Source of the DNA: Iris pallida
Lineage: Eukaryota; Streptophyta; Magnoliopsida; Asparagales; Iridaceae
Direction of reading: 5' to 3'
Assembly (NCBI GenBank): GCA_029216955.1
Contig: JANAVB010023996.1
Location: 16,978,142-17,042,141, forward strand
DNA: 64,000 nucleotides
Positions within the stretch are counted from its first letter, which is position 1, and each line of letters begins with the position of its first letter. A program made the position numbers and the translations under genes. The notes below the pieces were generated by a model. The model had not been told where the DNA came from. It made no database searches and saw only the letters and a list, made by a program, of their open reading frames with translations. Shown here piece after piece: positions 36,501-48,300 of the stretch.

Positions 36501-38300
36501 GACGGACGCCAAGTAGCCTTCGCACCCAGAATGCAGCATCCTCCGAGCAGAGATTGCCGAGATCAACATGCAGGTCGACGACGCCTCACCACACGAAAAG
36601 CAGAATTCAGGCACTCCTGGTATGCGAAAAGTGACCGTCTTCCTGGCACAGTCTATGGTTGCGTTGCACGGCCCGAGCCAATCCATTCCCAGAATGATAT
36701 CGAAGTCATTCATGTCTAGGACCATCACGTCCAGACCGATCTTTTGATCGCCGATACAGATAATCCCGTCGGTGCAGGCTGAATTAGTGAGTATAGGTGT
36801 GCCCGAAGGTGTGCTCACGCTAAGGTCGAGGTCTAATGATACTAACAGAAATTTGTGCTCGGCGACAAAGTCCGCCGCTATAAAACTATGCGAAGCACCT
36901 GAATCAAATAGTACGCGAGCAGGCACATTATTAAAACTAAGTATACCTGTCACGACCGTGTCTGATGCCAGCGCTTCATCTCGAGTCATGGCGTAGACGC
37001 GGCCCTGGGCATTGGGGCGACGGTCTTGGCCATTTTGCGGTACAGGTTGCTGGGCTCGAGGCGCTGGAACTTGATTTCCTGGGCGGTGTTGCTTAGGCGC
37101 CGCTGGACGGTGCTGTTGGGGCGCCGTTGGGTTCGGCCTTCTGGTTGGACACTCAGCACGTATGTGGCCCCTCTTGCCACAGTGCCAACATCCACCCTCT
37201 GGTACCTGGCAATCGTCGATCGTGTGACCGATATTGTGACATTGGTTGCAGTAAGGCTTTGGGTTATGCCCTCGATATCCGCTTTGGTGCCTATTGTTCG
37301 GACGCTTGGTCACGTTGTTCCCTCCTGCGTGGCTAGGGCGTTTGTGATTGTAGGTATGCACAGCGCCGGCAGCACCTGGAGGATATTGGCCTTCAAGGCG
37401 GAGGGCGTGGTTGAGAGACTCCCCCATCGTTTTGTATTGCGAGACGGACACGTGGGCGGAAATAGATGGCCGTAGGCCCACTTCGAACCGTCGAGCACGA
37501 CTCGCCATGGAAGACAGGTACTGTCCAGCAAACTTGGCTAACTTATTGAACTCTGCTGCATACTGCCGCACCGTCATATTCCCTTGCCTTAGCTGCATGA
37601 ATTCATTTTCCTTCTCTTGTCGAACGGCTTCGGGGAGGTACTCGATCTCGAACGCCTCGCGGAAGGTGGCCCAAGAAATTACTGCTGTCTCGTCGTCGCG
37701 TCTGATCGCTCGCTTTTGCACGGCCCACCAGTCGTGCGCGTTCGACCGGAGTAGAAGTTGAGCGCATGCGACTTTCTTGGACTCTTCGACGTCTAGCAGC
37801 TCGAACTTGTCTTCCAGTTCCTCTAACCAGTCGATCGCCAATGAGGGATCTTCCGTGCCGTAGAAGGAAGTACGGCAACTTTTTGTGAATTTCGACACGT
37901 CGAAGTTAGAACTTCTCGGTGTTGCATATGTAGGCTCGGGTGCCTCCGGATCGACATCACTTTGTCTGGCCGCAGGCTCGGTCACGGCAGGAGTTGTCGT
38001 AGAGTTGTTGTTGTTGGCCACCACCGTCTGTACTATCTGCTGAAGAGTATCAAGCTGCTTCTGCTGCAACTTGAATTGTGCATCGAATCGGGCCTCGAAC
38101 TGGGTCTGGCGTGCCTCTACCTCCCGTCGATGTGCCTCCGTCTCCCGTCGATGTTGCTCATTCAGGCGTTGATTCTCCTGAGCTTGTTGTTGTTGCGCTT
38201 CCAGCATGCGCAACATCCGTTCCATGGCATTGTTAGAGGGTCCGGGCCTCGAGCTACTCGAGCCGCTCGAAGCACTTTCTTCGTTCAACGCCACGTTCAC
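33579..38300 (-). pseudogene. gag-pol polyprotein, element E (three nonsense codons)
   Basis: A single frame of about 1,570 codons. It contains a Gag with a Q/E-rich coiled-coil-like stretch (residues about 30-80), CCHC knuckles [14 protein letters not shown] and [14 protein letters not shown], protease FDSGASHSF (about residue 465), RT with FIDDILVYS (about 798), RNase H, an HHCC-DDE integrase (IVDRLTKSAHF, SIISDRDSRF) and a chromodomain-like C-terminus (RVLWRNHAAEESTWE). Only three stops break it: 35799-35801 (at the Leu of YAKLSKC), 35418-35420 (CAG to TAG) and about 34635-34637 (TGG to TAG). There are no frameshifts. The open stretch begins with GTG at 38300 and the first in-frame ATG is at 38223-38225, so the true start is uncertain. 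It is the least decayed gypsy element here, but not autonomous. Confidence 0.92.
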
Positions 38301-38453
38301 CGCCGCACCTTCTGGGATTTTGAAGGTAAAAAAAATATATTAGTCACAAAACTTATTACAGACTCCCTCGTATGGAACGACATATCTCATCGACACGAGA
38401 CCAACGATTTGAGACTGAAAACTCGACACTAGAGGCCAAGGACGTAAAGCCGT

Positions 38454-38465
38454 GCTCTGATACCA
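38454..38465 (-). other. Primer-binding site, element E (initiator tRNA-Met)
   Basis: The minus strand reads TGGTATCAGAGC three bases inside the 5' LTR. This is the classic complement of plant initiator tRNA-Met and differs from the site used by A, B, C and D. Confidence 0.93.
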
Positions 38466-38468
38466 TTA

Positions 38469-40107
38469 TGTCACGCCCCGATTCCGTAGAATCGATAGTC
38501 GTCCCCCGGGCGTGATGCCGTGCGAGCCTAACTTGCGCTCGCACAAGGCATAGTCATAAGGTTATCCGAAACACAACAACAAGAGAATGCGCAGAGTAAA
38601 TTGAACACACATTATAGAGAAGGAAACATAAGCTTTATTGATAATGAACATCATTTTCCAGACTCGATACAAAGGCGCCGCGCGGACTTTTGTTACAAAC
38701 TGACTCCATTACAAAATGAACGTCGACGAGATAGCCATTCCATACGTTTCATCCCTTGATTACAACCAGCATTACAAAACCACCTGGGATGACGGGGAGC
38801 CGCTCCATCTGTCTTCTTGGCCTTCGACAGCAGGGTCTTCAAAAGTTTGATCCAAGCTTCGATGCACGGACGAAGCTTCAAAACACACGAGCGTTGCCTA
38901 CCTTCACGTAGCACGCTCCTCCCGATCTATCGCACCTGTAAAGAGAGCGAGGATCAGTACAATCAACATGTACTGGCGAGTGGCTAATTAATTTCCAGGC
39001 TCTCATTTGGTTCAAGAATTTAGATAAAATCATACAACTTGCTTTTAGTGGTCTTTCTAGCAATCCTAGATATTTTCATAAGAAGCATTCAGTTACATCA
39101 AGATTTCCTCCGGCAGAGCGCACCGTGCGACATAAAAACTTACCATCACTTTCCTTGTTAGTTGATAACATTTATGTCAAGTGTTTGATATGGAGGTCAC
39201 TGGCATTAACTAGCCATCTTGGACATAGCCTGGCAATACGGGACCCTTGCAACGCAAGTAGCGAGCCCCGATGCAAGTTCCCGTCTTATCGATTGCCTAT
39301 TACCCAGCTCGGCTATAACCTGTTTCTTCCTAGGCCGAGTCGGTCCCGTGGCCCCGGGTTGCCGCTCGAAGAAACCATCGCCCTTGTCGACAAGTTGTCC
39401 ATGACCATGATAGGTTAACATGGTGTATTAAAGATACCGTTGGGGCTTGTTATGTAATCAAATCATTTACTTGTTCGTTTTGCAGGCCTAAAATAATTCT
39501 ATCTCTTTTCAACACAACACATTCTTTTTCACTTCTAACATACAGGACTTGTATTCTGTAAGCAATTCATTCAATTTTAGTAACATTACCCGAGTTCTCA
39601 TTTGAAATAGAGGGTCGAGACGAAGGGGGTCAGCCACTCACCTTGAGTTTTTGCTTGAGGCGAGGGACTTGTTGGCTGCGCTAGACGTCGCCTACGCGAT
39701 CACCTGAAATCGCACAAGCAACCGATTAGAACACTGTATTATGCAAGAGTTCGATAGGAAATGCGAGCTCGAAATGTAAACCATGAAAACCATCGAAAAC
39801 ATTCACGAAAACGCATTCGGAAAACCAAAGCCAAAACCAACGCAAGCGGCGTGAAAAGCAGAGCAACGGGAGGTCTCTCCCGACTCAGCCGCAGAGTCAA
39901 TCCTCGAGGTGCTACCCGCTGAATGTGGGACTTGGTTCCGAAGAAGCCATTCCATAACGTGGAATGGATCTTAATTCAACCGTTCCCGTTCGATCGATTC
40001 GATCGATCCCGACCTATCGGTCTCGACCGAGTCGATAGCGACAGTGTTCCTTTCTCGCGCACCCCGTGGACGGACAACGGGGCACGATGTAGGGACGGGG
40101 CACTACA
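38469..40107 (-). repeat. Element E, 5' LTR
   Basis: 1,639 bp, the partner of 31886-33523. In element orientation it ends next to the tRNA-Met primer-binding site. Its outer end is flanked by CTTAT at 40108-40112. Confidence 0.93.
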
Positions 40108-41640
40108 CTTATGGTCAAGAACAAGCCTAGTGTCTCAATCTCAAGCAAGTAAGTACATGTCACAAGATGATAGATCATCAGACATACAAAGTAAGGCATC
40201 CTAAACATTACATATTCAGATAATCATGAAGCTAGTCATACAAAATGCGAAGACTAGCAAGAGTTTCAGTCATACATGATCAACCCTAGAATTTGTCAAT
40301 CATGTTACAGCCCTTAGGCAGACATGAATGTAAATTCAACATGAGCTAACACTTGCTCGGCGGCTAGACGCCTCAAAAGAATAATTTACAATAGAGTGGG
40401 AGAGCAAAATAAAACCCACTCGTTGCCAAGGTTGCGTCTAGTGTTCACCGTCTGGCTGGAAGGCTGGGAGATCCTCGGGAGCTACTTCAAAATCTGGCAA
40501 TACAAAACCAGCTGGATCAGACCCCAGAAGGAGCAAGTGCCACAAGGGAGGCTTCACTTAAGAACTAAAACCAGTATGTCAGAACATAAACAAGAATAAT
40601 AACAAGAAGACATGAAATGTAATTAAGGCAACAAATGACGAAAGGACGAGGAACTATTCCGGAAGCCAGGTTACAATCCTTAAACCAAACAAGGACCGGG
40701 TTGTAACCCTTCGCCTGAACAGAACCGGGTCTCTAGTCATTTAATACTAAGAGTAAAGCGTAAATAAGCATGTCCTGAGATAGCCATGTACTGGATCTAG
40801 ACAAGACTATACTGGACCCCATCCATCAATCACGGCCAAGCAATGAGTACGGCTTGATACTTTAACTAACTAGGGTTATCACAAGCCTAGTTACTAACAA
40901 GATGCATTAAGATGTTCCAACAACCACAAGCCCTGCAGACTTAATCCAGGTTATCCAGTTGCAAGTTGAGAGAGTTGGATTAGTTGACTTGGGGGTGCAA
41001 CACATGACAGTGTGCTGGAAATGTGTCCTACTCGACGGCAGGCTATAAGTCCAATTAAAGCGCCCAGATAACGGGACTGTCTGTAGCTGAAAAATCTCTT
41101 CATGAACTACTTGATCAATCTAGTCATTATCCTAGTCAGATTCAGTATGAATCTCTGACCATGGTAACTAGGAATTCATGTCCTAGACATGATGCAAGAT
41201 GAGACATGTAGCTTATACAAGCATAAACACCCACGGTGTCAAGACAAGAGTTATTTAGCAAGTCAAGATAGACATCACAACTGCATATCAAGATTATCAT
41301 GTTAGGTTACTTATCAAGTCAAGAGTGCGTCACAACGGACCACCATCAAGAATTATCATGTCAAGTTACTTGTCAAGAGTGCACCACGACGGGTCACTAT
41401 CAAGAACTATTATGTTACTTGTTACTTGTTAAGAGTGCGCCTTAACAGGCCACTATTGTGTTCTATCCTTACATTATCATGAATGAGAGAAACTTGCATA
41501 AAATAGCTAGTAACATATTCTTGAAGCCAAGGAAAAGATCTACAACTTTCATGTTGGGAGTTGGGAGTTGGAAATTGGGAGAAATTATGGCCACAAATCA
41601 GCCAAATATGGCATAAAACAGCCAAAAACAGCCAAAATAG

Positions 41641-42205
41641 GTACTATGCGGCCAGACACTATACATCTATGCGGACTGGCACTATGCGGCCAGGAACTAT
41701 GCATCCATGTGGACTGGCACTATGCGGCCAGGCACTATGCATCCATACGGACTGGCACTATACGGCCAGGGCATTATCCATCTATGCGGACTGGCACTAT
41801 GCGGCTAAGCACTATGCAGCCATGTGGACTAACACTATGCGGCCAGACACTATGCATCCATGCAGACTGACACCATGCAGACTGGCACTATGCAGCTATA
41901 CAGACTGGCACTATACGGCCAGGCACTATGCATCCATGCGGACTGGCACTATGCGGCCAGGTACTATGTATCCATGCATATTGGCACTATGCACTATGCG
42001 GACTGGCACTATGCGGACTGGCACTATGCATCCATACGGACTGCCACTATGCGGACTGGCACTATGCAGCCATACGGACTAGACTATGCGGCCAGGCACT
42101 ATGCATCCATGCGGACTGGCACTATGCGACCAGACACTATGCATCCATGCGGCCATCACTATACAGCTATGCGGCCAGCACTATGCAGCTATGCGGCCAG
42201 CACTA
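41641..42205. repeat. 38-bp tandem array inside the LTR of element D
   Basis: About 14-15 imperfect units of 38 bp built from CACTATGCGGCCAGG and CACTATGCATCCATGCGGACTGG. Some units lack one half. It starts about 640 bp from the LTR edge, the same place as the 38-bp arrays of element A, but the sequence is unrelated. Overlapping open frames up to 173 codons here are a by-product of the repeat. Confidence 0.9.
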
Positions 42206-42624
42206 TTAATCGTCCCTGCCAGAAGCATGACAGATGAACATAGAAGACGTCCAAAACTTGCTTTGGCCATAACTTCCTCAAAACAAGTCAAAATCTAACT
42301 TTTCAAAGGTCAAAATTGGGTAAAATTGAATTCTCTACAACATAGAACAATCAAAACTTAAAAATAATAAAATTTGGTAGATTAAAATCCAAAAAAAATC
42401 GAAAATGGCACAAACTTAGATCTACAAGAAAATATCCACCAAATTGAAAAATGCCAAGTTCTAAAGTGTCATAGAATCATGTAAGAAAGACAATGGAGCA
42501 AATAGAATTAGGTTTCTCCATGAAGCAAGTTGTACTTGCCTAGGATTTCTTAGTAGGTGGAGAGAGTTATGAGGAAGAAGAGAAGTAATGAAGAGTAAAG
42601 GAAGAGAAAGAAAGTAGTTGGGGG

Positions 42625-42630
42625 TTTATA
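42625..42630 (-). promoter_or_regulatory. TATA box of element D LTR
   Basis: TATAAA on the minus strand inside CTCTTTATAAACCCC, about 220 bp from the LTR edge. The region aligns with the TATTTAAAG-type box of element A's LTR. It points away from MTA. Confidence 0.55.
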
Positions 42631-42847
42631 AAGAGAGGGGATGGTTCAACATGTTGAACCAACCATCAAAATAAACCAAATCAAGCCATCCAAAGCAAGT
42701 CAAGTTGGACCAACCCAACCCAAGGTCAACCCTAGTCAAGATACATCAAGGCAAGCAATAAATAAATACGGAAATACTGTAAATAAAATACGGGTCAAAA
42801 TTCGTATACGTACACTGGAATACGTATAACGGAAAATGGGAGTGACA

Positions 42848-43060
42848 AAGGGAGGGGGGCGTAGAATAGGAAATTCTTTCTTTTTTTGATAATAAGGTGT
42901 GCTAAGTAAGTGATGGGGTGCGGATAGCCGCCCCCTATATACTATTTTGTTAGATATCCGGCTAATTTTATGCAAATTTTATTATATTTTTTTTATTCCA
43001 CTATCTTCAACTTTCATTATTTTTATAAATAGAATCAATAATATTCCGAGATGTGTTATA
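42848..43060. other. Unassigned flank between element D and the inverted-repeat segment
   Basis: 213 bp of AT-rich sequence in which I see no gene or recognised repeat. AAGGG at 42848-42852 should be one copy of D's target duplication; its partner lies outside the window. Confidence 0.4.
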
Positions 43061-44271
43061 AGGGGCTGTTTGGTTGCATGCAACCCAGCTGAAAGTTGTA
43101 GGTTTTTCAGTTTTTTGTGGAACTCGGACAAGTTTAGGTGTTTGGCTGGACATGGAAAGAGAGTAAATTTTGTTTGATGTGATGGAATAGCAGTTTCCTG
43201 TCCCCTTCTTTTTTTTTCCCACTTTTCACCTTCTCTATTTTTTGCTGAAACTCCTCAGGAACTCATGAAACTGCATGAGAGGAGTGGGTGGGAGGGGGGG
43301 TATTCCGGTGATGGTGAAAGGAAGGGGCCGCCGGATCCCATCCGACCATCCTTCTTTGGCAACAACCTGACCATCCGACCACCATGACGCGTTCTCGGAC
43401 AGTAGCATGTGGTCGGCGGTGGAGAGGGGCCGACGGCGACTGCGGGGGGTGGGGGGGGGGTGGGTGGTGGGCGGAGAGGCCCTCTGGAGGGCTCGGAGGC
43501 CAACGGTGACGGTGGAGGTCGGGAAGCAACCCGATTTGAAGAAGAATGAGGTGGTCGGTCTTCGGCAAGGGGGTGGGTGGGTCACGCGAGCTCGGGCAGA
43601 GGGGAGGGGCGGAGGGGAGGGAGGGGCTCTGGCTCCGGTCGGAGAAGGGGCAGAGGAAGAAGAAAAATGGAAATAAGAAAGTCTAGAGAGAGAATATAAG
43701 AAGAGTCCAGAATGTAAAAAGAGTCCATAATATAAGACAGCTAATTAGTAGTAATTAATATACCTAGTGGTATTAGAGCGGACATCCGGAGGGGCCGGCA
43801 AGGTTCGAGCCTCCCAATTGTGTGTGTGTGTGTGATTTCAAAAAAAAAAATATTGTGGTAATTAATAGCTAATAATGACATCTAATTAATAGTTAATTAG
43901 TAGGTAATTAATATATTCAATAACTATATGACAACTAAAATAGTAAATAATTAATAGCTAATTATAGTAATTAATTTAATTGGTAGTTAATATATATATA
44001 TATTTATTTAATTATGATAATTAATTTAATTATGGGTTACTATATTTTTAACTCTAACATCTACTTTCAACTACCATCCATACAACCTAATCTTTTTTTT
44101 CCACTTTCAACAACCGTCCAAACAATACTTTCATTTTTTTCCGCTTGAAAAAGACAAAAAAGTACTATATCCAAACACATTTTAAAAAGTATCACTTGTT
44201 ACAAATACACTGTATAATGTAAGTGCCACTTTACACTTTCAAAAAGTTACTTCTATCTAAACGGCCCCTTT
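43061..44271. mobile_element. Probable non-autonomous DNA transposon with imperfect inverted ends
   Basis: It begins AAGGGGCTGTTTGG and ends CTAAACGGCCCCTT. The ends are imperfect inverted repeats (GGGGCTGTTTGG against GGGGCCGTTTAG), typical of plant Tourist- or hAT-like MITEs. There is no transposase. The middle holds a GC-rich block (43250-43670) unlike the AT-rich ends, then a SINE. I could not fix a target duplication. The right end lies only about 36 bp from the MTA start codon, so this segment occupies the proximal promoter or 5' leader position. The GC-rich block might be a captured gene piece or displaced MTA upstream sequence; I do not recognise a protein in it. Confidence 0.5.
43764..43853 (+). 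mobile_element. tRNA-derived SINE (short)
   Basis: CCTAGTGGTATTAGAGCGG resembles a pol III A box and GGTTCGAGCCTCCC a B box about 30 bases later. They are followed by a TG microsatellite and a ten-base A tail. The arrangement fits a tRNA-related SINE nested in the DNA-transposon-like segment. Confidence 0.6.
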
Positions 44272-44307
44272 AACAGAAAACGCTCTCAGTCCTCCTCCTT
44301 CCACTTC

Positions 44308-45309
44308 ATGGATGCCCAGACCACCACCGGCGACGGAGTTGGCGCTTCAACCGCCGCCGCCGGCGGAGACCCCTACTCCGATGATATTGCTGCCATGAGC
44401 GGCCTCCGCCAGCAGCTGGAGGACACCATCGGTTCCCACCGCGCCACCCAGCTGGAGCTCCTCTCCTCCCTCCAAACCCTCGTCCCGGGCCTCCTTTCCT
44501 CCCTCGACCTCTCCCTCGCCCTCATCTCCTCCTTCAACTCCCGACCCTTCCTCCCCACCCCAAACCCTAACCCTAACCCCAAGCGGCGCCGGACCCTCCC
44601 CAAACCCTCCGTCGACGAAACCCTCTCCTTCGTCCGCACCGCTGTCGCTGTATGCCTGCTCGAGCTCGTACCGTTCGCCGAGATCGACTCCGGAGCTCTA
44701 TCGCGACGGCTCGAGATCGACCAGTCGTTCGCCACAGCTGCGGAGAAGAAGGCTGTCGTCGACCTCGGTGGAGACGGCGGAATGGTCTATGCTGTCGAAA
44801 TTGCTCTCCGGAGGATTGCCGACGAGAGTGGCGGGGTCCAGCTCGAGTTTTCGGCGCCGAATGGGAAGCCTGTAGTAACCGTCAGCGCTGTTGATAGGAG
44901 TAAGCTTGTCAAAGAACTGCCGGAGAGTTCTCAGCGTTCTATGCAGCCACCGACGAGGACACGAAGGTCTTCGCCGGATATGTGGATGCCTACAATGTTC
45001 TTGCCGGGGGCAGCGTCGCCCATGGTGGGGCCGAGGAGTGTGAATAGGATGACAGGGCCTATGGGGGCTCCAGGGGCGATGGGAGTCAGCGGCCCGCTCC
45101 ATAGGTCGCTCATGGGGCCGGCGCCACCTGTGGGTGGCGGGATGAGCCCGGTTCCCGCAAAGCATAGGACTGAAGTTGATGACTTGAAGGATATCGAGGC
45201 ATTGGTTAATAGAAAGACGTTTAGGGAGATGCAGAAATCGAAGACCGGAGAGGAGCTCTTGGATCTCATTCACCGTCCGACCGCGAAAGAAACTGCAGTT
45301 GCTGCAAAG
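44308..45309 (+). CDS. MTA: MTA exon 1
   Basis: 334 codons from the ATG to AAG|GT, phase 0. It is GC-rich with strong C preference at third positions in its first half. It encodes the N-terminal helical region ([23 protein letters not shown]...), a P/M/G-rich linker, and [37 protein letters not shown], which is near identical to other plant MTA proteins. An antisense open frame (44698-45273) mirrors its codon bias and is not a gene. Confidence 0.93.
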
Positions 45310-48300
45310 GTTAGGAGTTCTTGAGACTTATTTTATACTATCATTTTCTATTATGATTGTTTAGTTGATTTAGGGCAATGATGACTACGTCACTAAACAT
45401 CTCGTAGGCAAGGAATACCATGGTAGTTAAAGGCGAGTCTCGGGTGCGCCTTGCTGAAGTGCCTTTCTCCGGACACACCCAAGACACGTCTTTCAGCAAG
45501 ACGCAACCAAGAAAATGCACACCTAGACGCTTTATGTTTTTTTTACAAAAAACTTGAGGAACGGAGATAGCTCTTATCTCATACAAGTGGGAGAGAGGTA
45601 GCATTTTCTACGTTTGCTAAAGTTGGTTACAATTGAACTGAAAAAAAAACTAAAATTTATTGGAAGCGTGGTAGGAAGAATACAAATTCATTGTTAGTTC
45701 TGTTGACTACTATTGCTAGTATTGCTCTGCTAGTTCACTTGGTTATGTTTTAACATATTTTTGTTTGTTTTAATATGTTATTTAGTTTTATTTCTTACAT
45801 TACTAATTTATTTATGTATTTTTTTAATTGTTGCGTCTCGCTTCGCTTGGGCGCGCACCTTAAGTGTGCCTTGCACCTCAGACAATATGGACGTTTTGCG
45901 CCTCGACTGGGGCTTGCGCCTTTGACTACCTTGAGGAATACAACATGTTTTAAATATTGGATAAATAGTACGAAACCTCCTAACGTTTAGACGCTCTTCA
46001 GACGAACCCTCTAATGTTTTTCCTACTATTTACCCTTGCATCGTAAGACCCCCACAACCCTGTTGTGATGAGAGATCATAGGTTGTGGGTGGGATGCTAT
46101 TTACTCTTTAATGTTAGATGACCTTGTTCGAGATGGTTGAACTTATTCTTTCCCGATTATGGCAATAATTGTTCCCCTACCAATCACATTCTTATCACTC
46201 ACAAAACCTTTCAAATTTAACGCACTGTTATCATTTCTTTTTGAAGCAATAAGGCATGTTTGGTCAATTGAGGTAGAAGTGCCCATACTATGTTTGGATT
46301 CTAAGATTTCAAAATGGGGGAATACATGCAACTCTGCTAACAGTTGCCTACTGTACTGAAAGAGAATGCAATAACATTGAGTTAGGCCCAGTAAGTCTCC
46401 CCAAAAGACCTTTTAAGAAACAAACCAAAGAGGATTCTTTTGTGAAACCCCTGCTTTCTCCCCCTTGCCTCTGGGTGTCATGCTATTTACCCTTTAACGT
46501 TAGATGACCTTGTTTGAGGCAGTTGAACTTATTTTTTCCGGATAATGGCAATAATTGTTCCCTATCAATCACCTTATCACTCACAAAACATTTCAATTTT
46601 AATGTACCGTTATCATTTCTTTTTGAAGCATTAAGACGTTTTCTGTCAAATGAGGGCAGAAGTGCCCATCCTAAGTTTGGAGTCTGGGGAGAATACATGA
46701 AACTCCACTAACAGTTACCTGCTGTACTGAAAGAGAATGCAATAACATTGAGTTAGACCCAGTAAGTTCCCCAAAAGACCTTTTAAGAAACAAAACAAAG
46801 ACAAAGTCAAGAGGAATAAGGAGGAATTTTTTTTTTTTTTTTTTGGGGCAAAACTCCTTTCTCCCCCTTGCCTATGATGTTCCATTCCTTCGGTGACTCC
46901 ACCACAATCTCATCTCTCTAATCCTCTTCCTTCCAAGGTTGTAAAAGGCGCTAGTCGGGGGGGCACCGGACGCCTAGCATCTAGACGGGCACGGTAAAAA
47001 TAAAAATAAAACCCCTAAAAAACCTACTAATAATTGCAGAAAAGTCCATGAAACCCAAAAACATGCATAGTCAGGGGTCGGGGGGCCTAGGTGGGCGCCT
47101 AGGCGGACATCGGGTGGGCACCATGCGCCTAGGTGCCGCCTAGGCCGATTTTGGAATAATGAATTCTTCTCGCTCTCACTCTCTTCTCCCTGCGGCAAAC
47201 TGGAAGCGTTGAACTCATGGAGTGCTTGGGCAACATATCGACCTTTTCGTGCTCAAGACAACAAGATTTGGAATGAAGAAGGCTAACAATGGCATCATGG
47301 ACTTGCTCTCGTCCGTTAATCGCTGCCTTTCGACCCTACCACTAGAGAGGAGGTGACGAGTGTTGGAGGAAGGGGGGAGGAGTAAGGTGAAGGAGAGGGT
47401 GGAGCTGGTGGTAGATGGGGTGTTGGGAAGGGCCCCTCAGCCGGCCAAGGGTGTGTCTAGTAGTAGAGCATTTTGCAAAAATTACTCTTCCTATATTCTT
47501 TTTTGGAGTTTTTTTTTTTTTTTTTTGATTTGTTTCCTATAGGAAGAGAATTTGGTCCTTTTTGTTATTTGATGGATCTTGCTAACATCGGGGGCAAAGG
47601 TCCAAAACTTAACATTTTATGGGTTTTTCGGTACAATGGGTGAAATTGGGAGTTTTCATCTTTTCCCTTTCAAGATTCCCATACCTTTTGAGAAATGACT
47701 CTAGTTCAGCTTATGTTCCTCCAGACACGGATCTATGCAGCCTAGTGGCTAGGCTGTTTTTCCCAGCTGATACTAGGCCCCCACCTAAGGGGCGTAGGCC
47801 TGTTCTTTGTCAGCCTAGGTCCTGCCTTAAACTGGCTTGGCCTATCATAAACTGCCTAGGCATACAGAAATCGCTAATGAAATAGAGAATAGTTCATTTT
47901 ACTTTTTATCCATGTAATGAATTTTTGGATTTATAACAAATGATTAGTTCATTCATAACTTGCATATTCTGTAGTTTGTGTATATTAAAATTAATTGCTC
48001 AAGTTAACCCCAACTACATATTGTTGTCTTAATTGCTTGCATAAGTTATAGATGCGACATGATATGTTTATGTTTAGCTTCAAATCTTTTTTGTTTATCA
48101 TAGTTGAGACGCCTTTTAAAAAATTCAATAATATTTAGAAATTCTATTTATAAGTTTTATCTTCAGAAGCCTCTGCCATTCTTCTAAGTTTTATTTTCAG
48201 TATGTGATATGTTTATGCGTAGCCATGTAGCCTCTGCCATTCTTCTAAGTTTTATCTTCAGTATGTGAAATGTTTATGTCTAGCCATGTAGCCTCTTCCG

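Larger units (their letters stand above)
31886..40107 (-). mobile_element. Element E: complete Ty3/gypsy chromovirus inserted in D's LTR
   Basis: A complete element of 8.2 kb with LTRs at both ends, an initiator tRNA-Met primer-binding site, gag-pol and a perfect CTTAT duplication on each side (31881-31885 and 40108-40112). The two LTRs differ at only some 15-20 positions that I could see over 1.64 kb. That points to a much more recent insertion than B, whose reading frame has about 13 nonsense changes. Confidence 0.95.
31746..42847 (-). repeat. Element D, 5' LTR, split by element E
   Basis: The LTR pieces are 31746-31885 and 40108-42847. Together they make about 2.88 kb, the same size as element A's LTR. 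On the minus strand it begins TGTCACTCCCATTTTCC at 42847 and ends GGGGCGTGATA. It resembles element A's LTR along its length at clearly lower identity (for example 42440-42640 against 16190-16390), so it is a related subfamily. A TATAAA box (minus) lies at 42625-42630. It holds a 38-bp tandem array at 41641-42205. Confidence 0.8.

Noticed and set aside
41561..42298. Overlapping open frames of 70-173 codons with repeating peptides (ALCIHADWHYA and similar)
   Set aside because: They are translations of the 38-bp tandem array; since 38 is not a multiple of three, the same peptide appears in all three frames. This is a non-coding LTR repeat.
44698..45273. 191-codon open frame antisense to MTA exon 1
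   Set aside because: It mirrors the GC-rich codon use of exon 1 and has no recognisable domain or independent signals.
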